Positions 24,674 to 33,162 of a stretch of 64,000 bases of DNA are shown here, piece by piece. Numbering within the stretch: position 1 is the first letter of the stretch; every line of letters starts with the position of its first letter. Location: the NCBI RefSeq assembly GCF_008973465.1, contig NZ_WBXN01000004.1, positions 7,480,501 through 7,544,500 on the forward strand, given 5' to 3'. The translations under genes and the position numbers were made by a program. Origin of the DNA: Streptomyces sp. SS1-1. GTDB lineage: Bacteria; Actinomycetota; Actinomycetes; Streptomycetales; Streptomycetaceae. The notes beneath the pieces are model-generated. The model did no database searches and was not told the origin of the DNA. It saw nothing but the letters and a program-made list of their open reading frames with translations.

Positions 24674-25038
24674 GACGGCCCGTCCGGGCGCCCCTGCCCT
24701 GAGGCCTGCCTGGGCATCCCCGCCGGAGCGCGGCGTCTCCGTCAGCCGGACGCAATCCGGTCGTGACTCCGGCGCATGCCGGGTGCGAGCCGGGCGCAAA
24801 CCGGATGCGAGCCGCGCGCAAGCGGTCCGCCGAGCACCCCCCCCCCATCCATGCGATCAGCCGGGCCGCCGGGCCGCCGATCCGCCGGGCCGCCTCGGCC
24901 TCGTCGACCGCCCCCGCCGTACCCCGTGAACGGGCCGTCATCCACGCTCGCCGCACGCGAGCATCCGCACGGTGCACGCAGAACACCGTCTAGAGTCGGC
25001 ACCGGTGTTCTGCGACGACGGCGAAAGAGGAGCGGACG
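24674..25038. other. Intergenic region before the LAL regulator
   Basis: 365 bases of low-complexity G/C-rich sequence with imperfect echoes of GGGCGCAAACCGGATGCGAG and GCCGGGCCGCC, and a 9-base C-run at 24838-24847. It ends with the AGAGGAG ribosome site of the next gene. No gene is supported. Confidence 0.5.
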
Positions 25039-27999
25039 GTGGCCGAAGCGGCACGCACCGAAGTGGGGGAGGACCAGGTGCTCTCCGTACCACGGTTCGT
25101 CGGTCGTGACCGGGAGCTGGCCGCCCTGGAGGGGGCGCTCGGAACCGCTCCCGCGCTGGTCCTGCTCGAGGGAGAAGCCGGCATCGGCAAGACCAGACTG
25201 CTGAGGGAGTGTCTGGCGACGTGGACCGGGCAGGGCCACCGTGTCCTGACCGGGGCGTGCCCCGAACTGCGCGTGCCGTACACCCTCGGGGCCATGGTGG
25301 ACGCCGTGCGCGACGGCGTCGACAACGTTGCCAGCCTGCCGCTCAGCGGCCTCGCCGGAGCCCTGCGGCCCCTCTTTCCCGAGTGGGCCGACGATCTCCC
25401 GCCCGCGCCCGAGCCGCTCAAGGACGCGACCTCGGCACGCCACCGCCTGTTCCGGGCGTTCATGGAGCTCCTCGGCCGCCTCGACGTCGGCGTGCTGGTG
25501 ATCGAGGACGTGCACTGGGCGGACGAGGCGACGCTGGAGTTCCTCCTCTTCCTGGTCTCGCGCTGCCCGCAGACGGTCAGCGTGGTCCTGACCTACCGCC
25601 GCGACGAAGTGCCGCCCGGCTCCCTGCTCTTGCGGCTCACGTCCCGGCCACCGGCCGACGGACACCTGGTGCGCCTCGTCCTGGAACCTCTGGACATCGA
25701 CGACACTGCCTCGCTCGTCTCCTCGATGCTGACTGGGCAGAGCGTCTCGCACGAGTTCGCGGCCTTCCTGCACGCACGCACCGAAGGAGTGCCGCTGGCC
25801 GTCGAGGAGTCGGTGCGACTGATGCACGACCGGGCCGACCTCGTCCGTAAGGACGGAGGCTGGACGCGACGCAGGCTGGAACGCATCGAGGTGCCGCCCA
25901 CGATCCGCGACGCCGTCCTCGACCGGGTCGGCCGGGTGGAACCGGGCACCCGTACCGTCCTGTACGCGGCGTCCGTACTGTCCGGCCCGACCGACCAGGC
26001 CACGCTCCGCGAGGTCACCGCTCTGCCCGAGGACACCTTCGCCGCCCACGCGGCCGAGGCACTCGGCGGGGGACTGCTGCGCGAACTCCGGCTCGGTCAG
26101 TGGGCCTTCCGCCATTCGCTGGCCAGCCACGCCGTCTACGAGGCCATCCCGCCCGAGGAGCGGCGGGTCATGCACCTGCGCGCCGGCCGGGCGCTGGAGC
26201 GGTGGACCCTGCCCCCGGTCGCCCAGCTGGCCCGGCACTTCCGGCTGGCGGGTGATGTCGAGGCGGCGTGCCGGTACACGGAACAGGCCGCCGACCTGTG
26301 CGTCCAGTCCGGCGACGTGGCCACCGCCGCCCTGCTCATGCACAGCCTGGTGACCACCATGGCCGTCCCGCCCGAGGTGCTCGTCCGGCTGGTCACGGAG
26401 ATCCAGTTCCAGGCCCTGTCCGGTTCGGACCCGTACTCGGAGACCATCGCCTCGCTGCGCAGGGCACTGGACGCCGCGATGCCCACCCCGGGGCAACGAG
26501 CCCTGCTGCGCTTCCAGATCGGCCGGCTGCTCATGGCGGCCGGCGACATGGAGGCCGGCCGCGCGGAGATCCTCGCGGCGGTCCCCGGCCTGCGCCCAGG
26601 CCGACCCGAGGCGGCACGGGCCCGCATCCTGCTCGCCCTCCCTCTGGGCGTGGCCCGCCCGGCCCGCGAACACCTGCGCTGGCTGCGGGAGGCGCCGTCG
26701 GCGGACACGGCGACGACTCCCCTCGACCGCCTCCAGCTGTCCGTGGAACGCGCCTTCGCGCTGGTCATGCTCGGCGAGGAGCGCGGCTGGGAGGAGGCCC
26801 GGCACATACCGGACGCCGTCGGCGACCCACGCGAGGCCTCCATCGTGGCGATCGGCCACGCCAACTTCGCCGAGGCGGCCATGCGCTGGGGCCGCTACGA
26901 CGAGGCCCGCACCCGGCTGGCCACGGCCCAGTCGCTCGCCGAACGCCATGAACTCCTTGACTATCTCGACACGATCGCCGCCTCCCGCGCCCACCTCGAC
27001 TGGTTCACCGGCAACTGGGCCGAACTCTCCGAACGAACCGCGCAGTTGGCCGCCGGCCACGGGGTGCGACTGAAGGACCGCTGCGAGGCGGCCCTCGTGG
27101 CGGGGCTGATCCTCGCGGCGACCGGGGAGCGCGAAGCGGCGCTGGAACGACTGGACTTCGCCGGGCGCGACGACCAGCAGCTCATCGAGGCCACCGCGGC
27201 CTCGGCACGGCTGTGGCTGCGTGACGGGGACGTCGACCAGGCCCTCCGGCTCACCGACGGTCTGGCCGAGGCCGTCGTCGACGGGGGAATCTGGACCAGG
27301 GCCTGCGACTTCACGACGGTCCGGGTCGCGGCACTCGCCGCCGCCGGCCGGCACGACGACGCCCTACGACTGACCGACGCCTTCTCCCAGGCGCTCGGAG
27401 ACAACGACGCACCCGCCGCGCTCGCCGGCCTGACCCAGTGCCGGGCGGTTCTCGCCGAGGCCGACGGCCACCTCCCCGAAGCCGCCCTGCTGCACGAGCG
27501 CGCGGCCGACCGCTGGCAGGCGCTCCCGCGCCCTTACGACGCTCTCCTCGCCCGTGAGCGCGGTGCCCACTGCCGCCTGGCCGGCGGTGACGAGGGTGAG
27601 CGGGAACCGGCTCTGTCGACGCTGGTCGACGTGCGCCGGGCCCTGCACGAGCTGGGCGCCCGGCACGACGCGGAGCGGGTGGCGCGGTTCCTGAACGAAC
27701 AGGGCGTGAGCGTACGGGAGACGCGGGGCCCCGGACGTCCCAGCTACGGCAACCGGCTCTCCCCGCGCGAACTGGAGGTCGCCCGCCTGCTGCTGGAGGG
27801 CCGCACCAACCGGCAGATCGCCCACGCCCTCGTGGTGTCGACACAGACCGTCTCCAGCCAGGTCCGGTCGGCCATGCGCAAACTGAAGGTGACGACCCGG
27901 ACCGGACTCGCGCTGCGGATCGTGGAGTTGGGGCTCCTCGCCGAGTCTCAGCCCCCGTCCCAGTCCCCGTCCCCGTCCCAGTCCCCGTCCCAGTCCTAG
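25039..27999 (+). CDS. LAL-type ATPase transcriptional regulator (AAA plus LuxR HTH)
   Basis: 986 residues from GTG 25039. Walker A GEAGIGKT is at 45-52 and Walker B LVIEDVHWAD at 153-162. A long helical TPR-like middle follows, then a C-terminal LuxR helix-turn-helix at about 907-965 (LSPRELEVARLLLEG, NRQIAHALVVSTQTVSSQVR). These large ATP-dependent activators switch on secondary-metabolite or degradative genes, usually nearby. The downstream genes encode secreted proteases, so they are candidates. The C-terminus is a repetitive Ser/Pro/Gln tail (SQPPSQSPSPSQSPSQS) made by a short DNA repeat at 27950-27996. Confidence 0.92.
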   Translation: MAEAARTEVGEDQVLSVPRFVGRDRELAALEGALGTAPALVLLEGEAGIGKTRLLRECLATWTGQGHRVLTGACPELRVPYTLGAMVDAVRDGVDNVASLPLSGLAGALRPLFPEWADDLPPAPEPLKDATSARHRLFRAFMELLGRLDVGVLVIEDVHWADEATLEFLLFLVSRCPQTVSVVLTYRRDEVPPGSLLLRLTSRPPADGHLVRLVLEPLDIDDTASLVSSMLTGQSVSHEFAAFLHARTEGVPLAVEESVRLMHDRADLVRKDGGWTRRRLERIEVPPTIRDAVLDRVGRVEPGTRTVLYAASVLSGPTDQATLREVTALPEDTFAAHAAEALGGGLLRELRLGQWAFRHSLASHAVYEAIPPEERRVMHLRAGRALERWTLPPVAQLARHFRLAGDVEAACRYTEQAADLCVQSGDVATAALLMHSLVTTMAVPPEVLVRLVTEIQFQALSGSDPYSETIASLRRALDAAMPTPGQRALLRFQIGRLLMAAGDMEAGRAEILAAVPGLRPGRPEAARARILLALPLGVARPAREHLRWLREAPSADTATTPLDRLQLSVERAFALVMLGEERGWEEARHIPDAVGDPREASIVAIGHANFAEAAMRWGRYDEARTRLATAQSLAERHELLDYLDTIAASRAHLDWFTGNWAELSERTAQLAAGHGVRLKDRCEAALVAGLILAATGEREAALERLDFAGRDDQQLIEATAASARLWLRDGDVDQALRLTDGLAEAVVDGGIWTRACDFTTVRVAALAAAGRHDDALRLTDAFSQALGDNDAPAALAGLTQCRAVLAEADGHLPEAALLHERAADRWQALPRPYDALLARERGAHCRLAGGDEGEREPALSTLVDVRRALHELGARHDAERVARFLNEQGVSVRETRGPGRPSYGNRLSPRELEVARLLLEGRTNRQIAHALVVSTQTVSSQVRSAMRKLKVTTRTGLALRIVELGLLAESQPPSQSPSPSQSPSQS

Positions 28000-28609
28000 T
28001 CCGAGCCCGGGGCAGGGATGCCGAGGGCGGGGGCCCAGGACCGGGACCGCGTCCGGGCCTGGGGCTGCCGGACGACGAGTGAATTCCCGACCAACCGCTG
28101 CGGACGAATAAATGACGCGACGTCTTCGGCGAGTTGATTCACTCATGTGACCAATCGAGGGGCAGCGGGGCCCGAACGCACACTGGTGCGCATGTTGCCC
28201 GCCACACCGTCCTCCGACGACGCACCGGGGGCCGTCGGGAACACCCCGGCCGACCAGGTGAACGAACCGCCCTCCACTGACGCCACCTGGCCGGCCCCCG
28301 CGGAGGACGCGGCTGACGCCTCCTGCGCCGACTACGAGCCGTTGTAGCGCGCCCCTTCGTCAAACGACGTGCCGAGGACGCCACGTCGCCGCGCCCCTTC
28401 GTCAATCGACGTGCCGAGGACGCCACGTCGCCCTGCAGCAGCGCGCGGACGGAACACGGCCACACCACACCTGGTACGCGCGGCACCCACCTGCTTCCCA
28501 CATGCCCGGGACACGCCGCCCCGTGCCGCGCCGCCCAACCCACCCCCCGCACGCGCACCCGCACTCCGAAGTCCCGTCACCTCACCCATCCCACAGGAGA
28601 GACCCACAG
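28000..28609. other. Intergenic region before the S8 protease, with 42-bp duplication
   Basis: 610 bases. A perfect-but-one tandem duplication occupies 28349-28432. A 66-codon plus-strand reading frame from GTG 28147 to TAG 28347 (acidic, ends CADYEPL) has good codon use but no ribosome site, so it is only a possible small gene. The last part holds the leader of the protease gene with AGGAGA at 28595. Confidence 0.5.
28349..28432. repeat. 42-bp tandem duplication
   Basis: Copies 28349-28390 and 28391-28432 differ at a single base (CAAACG versus CAATCG). Each contains GACGTGCCGAGGACGCCACG. Forty-two is a multiple of three but no gene covers it. Likely replication slippage. Confidence 0.95.
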
Positions 28610-31600
28610 ATGAGACCCAGCGCGAAGAAGCGTCTCACCAGACGCTTGGGCGCGGTCACCGCCGGACTGGGCGTCCTCGGCGTCGTCATGTCGACGACAC
28701 CGACCCAGGCCGCCGACCTGGACCGACAGCAGCCACAAGCCGGTGTCGTACGGACGGACAGCCACCCCGCCACCCACAGCGACCTGGCGCGCGCCGTCGC
28801 AGCGTCCGGTGGCTCGGTACCTGTCACCCTGATCACCGGCGACAAGGTCCACGTCGGCCTCGGCGACGACGGCGCGCCCGTCGTCCGCTCCATCGACAGC
28901 GCGCCGCGGCCCGACGGGCCGTCCGTGCCCTTCCACACCCTCACCCGTCAGGGCACGGTGTACGTCGTACCCGACGACGCCCTCGCCCTCGTCGGCTCGG
29001 GAGTGCTCGACTGGGGCCTGTTCGACCTGCGGCGCCTGGTCACGCTCGCCGCGGCGGGCCGCGGCGACACGGTCCCGGTGCTGGTCGCGTACACCGGTGA
29101 GGACGGCGCGGACGCGGCCCGCAAGGTCGCCGGCGCCTCCCTCGGCAGAACGCTGCGCAGCATCAAGGGCCGGTCGATGACCGTCACCGACGGCGGACGT
29201 TGGTGGCAGGGGGTCCGGGGCAAGACGGCCGGCACACCGGCCGCCGCCCGAGCGGCCGGGTCCCTGGCCGGCGTCAAGAAGGTCTGGCTCAACGGGCTGT
29301 CCCACGTCACCCTCGACACGTCCGTCCCCCAGATCAGCGCGCCCGTCGCCTGGGAACGCGGCTACGACGGGACCGGCGTGACCGTCGCGGTGCTGGACAC
29401 CGGCATCGACGCCACCCATCCAGACGTGGCCTCCCGCATCGTCGACCAGGTCGACTTCACGGGCAGCCCCACCGGGGCCAAGGACGGGCACGGACACGGC
29501 ACCCACGTCGCGTCCACGGTCCTCGGCAGCGGCGCCGCGTCCAAGGGCCGCTACAAGGGCGTCGCCCCCGGCGCCAAGCTGCTGGTGGGGAAGGTGTGCG
29601 ACGACGCGGGGCAGTGCCCCGACGACGCGATCATCGCCGCCATGGACTGGGCCGCCCACAAGGGCGCGAAGGTCGTCAACCTCAGCCTGGGCGGTGAACC
29701 CACCGACGGCACCGACCCCGTGAGCCAAGCGGTCAACGACCTGAGCCGCAGCACGGGGACCCTCTTCGTGGCCGCCGCGGGCAACTCCGGCTTCACCCCG
29801 CAGAAGGTCGTCGCCCCGGCGGTCGCGGACGACGCCCTCGCCGTCGCGGCCGTCGACGACAACGGCGACATGGCCTCCTTCTCGAACCGCGGCCCCCGGG
29901 TCGGCGACGGCGCCGCCAAGCCCGACATCGCGGCCCCCGGTGTCGGCATCGTCGCGGCACGCGCCGCCGGCACCTCCATGGGCACGCCGGTGGACGACTC
30001 CTACACGGCCGCGGACGGCACCTCGATGGCCACGCCGCACGTGGCGGGCGCCGCGGCCATCATCGCCCAGCAGCACCCGGACTTCACCGGCGCGCAGATC
30101 AAGGCGCTGCTGATGGACACCGCGGACGACCTCGGACACGACGTCTACGCCCAAGGCACCGGACAGGTGGACCTGGCGACCGCTACCGACCCACGCCTCG
30201 TACCCAAGGGCAACCTGAACTTCGGCCAGCGGGCCTTCCCGCACGCGCCGGTGACCAAGAAGATCACCTACACCAACCGCAGCGAACGGGCCATCACCCT
30301 GCACCTGTCGATGCCGGTCGCCTTCGCCGACGGAAACCCGGCCCCGAAGGGGCTGTTCACCCTCGACAAGGACAAGCTCGTCGTCCCTGCGGGCGGTTCG
30401 GCCGAGGCCTCGGTGACACTCGACGGCGGCGTGCTGGGAACCAAGGGCCCCTTCGGCGGCTACAAGGGCCTGCTGAAGGCCCAGGACGACTCGGGTGAGA
30501 TCCGACTGGTGTCGGGCGTCCACACGTTCGTCGAGGACGAGAAGTTCCCCCTGACCCTGAAGATCGTCCCACCGCAGGGCGCCACGGACGTCCGCTACGG
30601 CACCGTGACCTTCCTGCCGGTCGACGACAAGATCCACCTGCACCCCGCCCTGGAGGACGTCGTCTCCGGCGGCCAGAGCGTGACCGAGCGCCTCTACCGC
30701 GGCACCTACGCGGCGCGGACGTCGGTCAGTTGGCGCGACGCGAACGGCGCGTGGCAGCAGGCCGAGCCCGTCGCGCCGGAGGTGGACCTCACCAAGGCCG
30801 CCACCACGGTGACCCTGGACCTGCGCAAGGCCAAGCCCCTGCGGGTGCGCTTCCCGGAGCCCAGCGAGACCTACTCCGCGATGGCGACGTCCACCCGGGT
30901 GTCCAAGACCGGCGCGTGGTCGGTGAGCACGGTGCTCCAGGTCGAGTACCAGGCCGGTGAGCCCAACTGGTGGGTTCTGCCCACCGGCAAGGTGACCATG
31001 GGTACCTTCACCCACGACTTCTACAGCTCCCGTACGACGCCCGTCGTCACCCTGCGGGCCACCGGCGGCGGAGCTCCCATCCCGCTGTCCGCGCGCTACG
31101 CGACCCCCGACACGACGGTGGGGGAGAGCCAGGTGTGGCTGCGGGACAACGGATCCCCGACCTTCCGCGAAGCCGCGACCCCCGTGCCCCACCTTCCCGG
31201 CAAGGGCCATCTGCCCCTGGTCCACGCGGGCGCCGGCACGGCCGCCGACCTCGCCCGCGTCGACGCCCGCGGCAAGCTCGTCCTCATCACCCCGGACGAC
31301 CTGTGCGCCGGCACCTGCGACTTCGTGGCACTGCGCGACGAACGGGTGGCCGCGGCCGCCAAGGCCGGAGCGGTCGGCGTCCTGGTCGCGGCGCCCGACC
31401 TCACCTCCCTGGGCAGGCCCACGGAGCTGGACCAGTGCTTCGACGGGCCGAGCAGCTGCCCGGCCGTGCAGACCTACGGCGCCCTGCCGGTCGTGAGTGT
31501 GCCGTACGACGAGGCCGAGGCACTCATCAAGCGGCTCACGACGGGCCACGCGGGCATCAAGCTGGACCTCGGTGGCAGCGCCGTGCCGACGGTGTACGTC

Positions 31601-32278
31601 GCCAGGTTCCACGACGAGGGCGGCATCAAGGCCGACGACTACCAGGTCGCCCAGCGCGACCTCGACCGGGTCGACCTCTCCTTCCACGCACAACGCCGTG
31701 GAGTCGTCCACCAGTTGAGCTGGATGCAGCACCTGAAGGACACATCGGACACCTCGCACGTCGCCATGCCGCAGCCGCCGACCCAGGAGACCATGAGCGT
31801 CTTCGTCACCCGGCAGGACGACGCCATCAGCAGGTTCACCGCCTCGTGGGCCGACCGTGACGCGGACGGGTTCCTGGCGCACAACCGCCAGGAGGTGAAC
31901 GACCTGGTCCTTGACGGACGCGACGAGATCCACTGGAACGAAGGACCCGCCGTTCCCGGAGCGGTGCGGACGGCACGGACCGCGTCCGGCTTCACCGTGA
32001 CCGCCGGACCCTGCGCCGGCTGCCGGCAGGGCGACACCTTCTCGCCGGCGGTCTATCTCACGGGCAGCGGCTCGGGCGGCAGGCAGGCCCTGCTGGCCAC
32101 CGAGGGAAGCGAGTTGATCACCAGCTCCCTCACCGACGTCCCGTCCTGCGGACCTGTCCCCTCGGTCACCCTCCCGAACATGGACTTCACCTGCGACGTA
32201 AAGCTGCTCAACGCCTCCGGTGACGAGGTCGAACAGCACAGGGTGCCGCTTCCCGACGCCGAATACGCGCTCCAGTGA
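28610..32278 (+). CDS. Secreted S8 (subtilisin-like) serine protease with PA-type insert
   Basis: 1222 residues from ATG 28610. The signal peptide ends near TQA. A pro-region is followed by the subtilisin core: VLDTGID (D263), HGHGTHVA (H296), the AAGNSG oxyanion Asn and GTSMATPHVAG (S472). A C-terminal half of beta-rich domains follows, including a PA-like segment (LARVDARGKLVLITPDDL, VGVLVAAPDLT, LPVVSVPYDEA). The length fits the large Streptomyces subtilisin-like proteases that degrade protein outside the cell. It is followed 32 bases later by a lipoprotein gene and then an M4 protease, an extracellular proteolysis block. Regulation by the upstream LAL protein is possible. Confidence 0.93.
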   Translation: MRPSAKKRLTRRLGAVTAGLGVLGVVMSTTPTQAADLDRQQPQAGVVRTDSHPATHSDLARAVAASGGSVPVTLITGDKVHVGLGDDGAPVVRSIDSAPRPDGPSVPFHTLTRQGTVYVVPDDALALVGSGVLDWGLFDLRRLVTLAAAGRGDTVPVLVAYTGEDGADAARKVAGASLGRTLRSIKGRSMTVTDGGRWWQGVRGKTAGTPAAARAAGSLAGVKKVWLNGLSHVTLDTSVPQISAPVAWERGYDGTGVTVAVLDTGIDATHPDVASRIVDQVDFTGSPTGAKDGHGHGTHVASTVLGSGAASKGRYKGVAPGAKLLVGKVCDDAGQCPDDAIIAAMDWAAHKGAKVVNLSLGGEPTDGTDPVSQAVNDLSRSTGTLFVAAAGNSGFTPQKVVAPAVADDALAVAAVDDNGDMASFSNRGPRVGDGAAKPDIAAPGVGIVAARAAGTSMGTPVDDSYTAADGTSMATPHVAGAAAIIAQQHPDFTGAQIKALLMDTADDLGHDVYAQGTGQVDLATATDPRLVPKGNLNFGQRAFPHAPVTKKITYTNRSERAITLHLSMPVAFADGNPAPKGLFTLDKDKLVVPAGGSAEASVTLDGGVLGTKGPFGGYKGLLKAQDDSGEIRLVSGVHTFVEDEKFPLTLKIVPPQGATDVRYGTVTFLPVDDKIHLHPALEDVVSGGQSVTERLYRGTYAARTSVSWRDANGAWQQAEPVAPEVDLTKAATTVTLDLRKAKPLRVRFPEPSETYSAMATSTRVSKTGAWSVSTVLQVEYQAGEPNWWVLPTGKVTMGTFTHDFYSSRTTPVVTLRATGGGAPIPLSARYATPDTTVGESQVWLRDNGSPTFREAATPVPHLPGKGHLPLVHAGAGTAADLARVDARGKLVLITPDDLCAGTCDFVALRDERVAAAAKAGAVGVLVAAPDLTSLGRPTELDQCFDGPSSCPAVQTYGALPVVSVPYDEAEALIKRLTTGHAGIKLDLGGSAVPTVYVARFHDEGGIKADDYQVAQRDLDRVDLSFHAQRRGVVHQLSWMQHLKDTSDTSHVAMPQPPTQETMSVFVTRQDDAISRFTASWADRDADGFLAHNRQEVNDLVLDGRDEIHWNEGPAVPGAVRTARTASGFTVTAGPCAGCRQGDTFSPAVYLTGSGSGGRQALLATEGSELITSSLTDVPSCGPVPSVTLPNMDFTCDVKLLNASGDEVEQHRVPLPDAEYALQ

Positions 32279-32310
32279 CGCCGCCAAGAACTCCCAAGGA
32301 GACCGACCCG

Positions 32311-32919
32311 ATGAACACACGTGTGCCGAAGGAACGGCACCGCGGAAGAGTCCTCACGGTGCTCGCGGCCACGGCGATGCTGGCACTCACCGGCTGCAAG
32401 GGCGGCGACCTCGTCTCCTACGACCTGCCGTCGAAGTCGGCCAAGTACACGTTCGAGACGCGGACCGACGACGTCAAGACGGTGTGGGAGTACACCTCCG
32501 CCAAGGCCACCAAGAACGACACGCCCCGACAGAGCCCGTGTGTGGGCGAGTTGACGGACGGCGACACGACCCCGTGCCGTCCCGAGCCGCTGATCTTCCT
32601 GCGCTACGACTTCGGCCTGGACCTCGCCAACACCGCCGCGTCCGGGCGCAAGCACGAGATCACGGTCGTCGCCTACTACCAGGAGCGCCTCACGGCGCCT
32701 CCCAAGGTGACGTCCCTGAAGGCGGAGGCCACCTTCGACGGCGGCCGCACCTGGCGCCCGGCGGCCACCAAGGCCGGCGGCACCAACACCTACAAGGTGA
32801 CCGTCGAGAACCCACGACGGGACCAGGCCGCGAACGGCGTCGGGCTGAGGATCAGCGCGGCGGACAGCCAGGGCGACACTGTCAGGCAGACCATCCCGAC
32901 CGCGTACGGACTGCGCTGA
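32311..32919 (+). CDS. Secreted lipoprotein of unknown function
   Basis: 202 residues from ATG 32311 behind AAGGAG. Lipoprotein signal with lipobox LTGC (C29). The mature part is beta-rich (DLVSYDLPSKSAKYTFET, LKAEATFDGGRTWRPA, NGVGLRISAADSQGDTVRQT) and resembles the C-terminal accessory domain found at the end of some Streptomyces S8 proteases. It could therefore be a split-off domain that works with the protease encoded 32 bases upstream. The stop codon lies in the first unit of a 30-bp tandem repeat. Confidence 0.75.
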   Translation: MNTRVPKERHRGRVLTVLAATAMLALTGCKGGDLVSYDLPSKSAKYTFETRTDDVKTVWEYTSAKATKNDTPRQSPCVGELTDGDTTPCRPEPLIFLRYDFGLDLANTAASGRKHEITVVAYYQERLTAPPKVTSLKAEATFDGGRTWRPAATKAGGTNTYKVTVENPRRDQAANGVGLRISAADSQGDTVRQTIPTAYGLR

Positions 32920-32989
32920 CGCGACCGAACCGCAGACGTACTGCGCTGACACGGCCGAACCGCAGACGTACTGCGCCGACGCGATCGAA
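32910..32989. repeat. 30-bp tandem repeat over the lipoprotein stop codon
   Basis: Two full units (32910-32939, 32940-32969; three mismatches) and a partial third starting ACTGCGCCGACGCGATCGAAG. The unit contains CTGCGCTGA, so each full copy repeats the last Leu-Arg-stop of the lipoprotein. Confidence 0.9.
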
Positions 32990-33126
32990 GTGAACACCGG
33001 ACGGGGCAGGAAGCGGACCCCATCGAGCCCCGCCTCCTGCCCCGCCCGTATGCCCCGCGACGGCACGACACCCCATCACCGCCGCCGGCTTCCACCGGCT
33101 CACCAGCCACAGCACCCCCTCGACGG

Positions 33127-33145
33127 CCGGCCCGCAAAGGGCCGG
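33127..33145 (+). promoter_or_regulatory. Perfect hairpin directly before the M4 protease ribosome site
   Basis: CCGGCCC-GCAAA-GGGCCGG, 7-bp stem and 5-base loop, ending 6 bases before AGGAG (33151). It could terminate read-through from the lipoprotein gene or control access of ribosomes to the M4 mRNA. Confidence 0.55.
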
Positions 33146-33162
33146 ACAATAGGAGTCCTCGA

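Noticed and set aside
24742..27354. 870-codon antisense frame opposite the LAL regulator
   Set aside because: No ribosome site or conserved motif; the plus strand has Walker A, Walker B and LuxR HTH.
28147..28347. 66-codon plus-strand frame ending CADYEPL as a peptide precursor gene
   Set aside because: No ribosome binding site, no modification genes nearby; codon bias alone is not enough.
28577..32320. Very long open frame on the minus strand opposite the S8 protease
   Set aside because: Codon third positions and the conserved subtilisin motifs show the plus strand is coding; the antisense frame is a G/C-bias shadow rich in Arg, Val and Gly.
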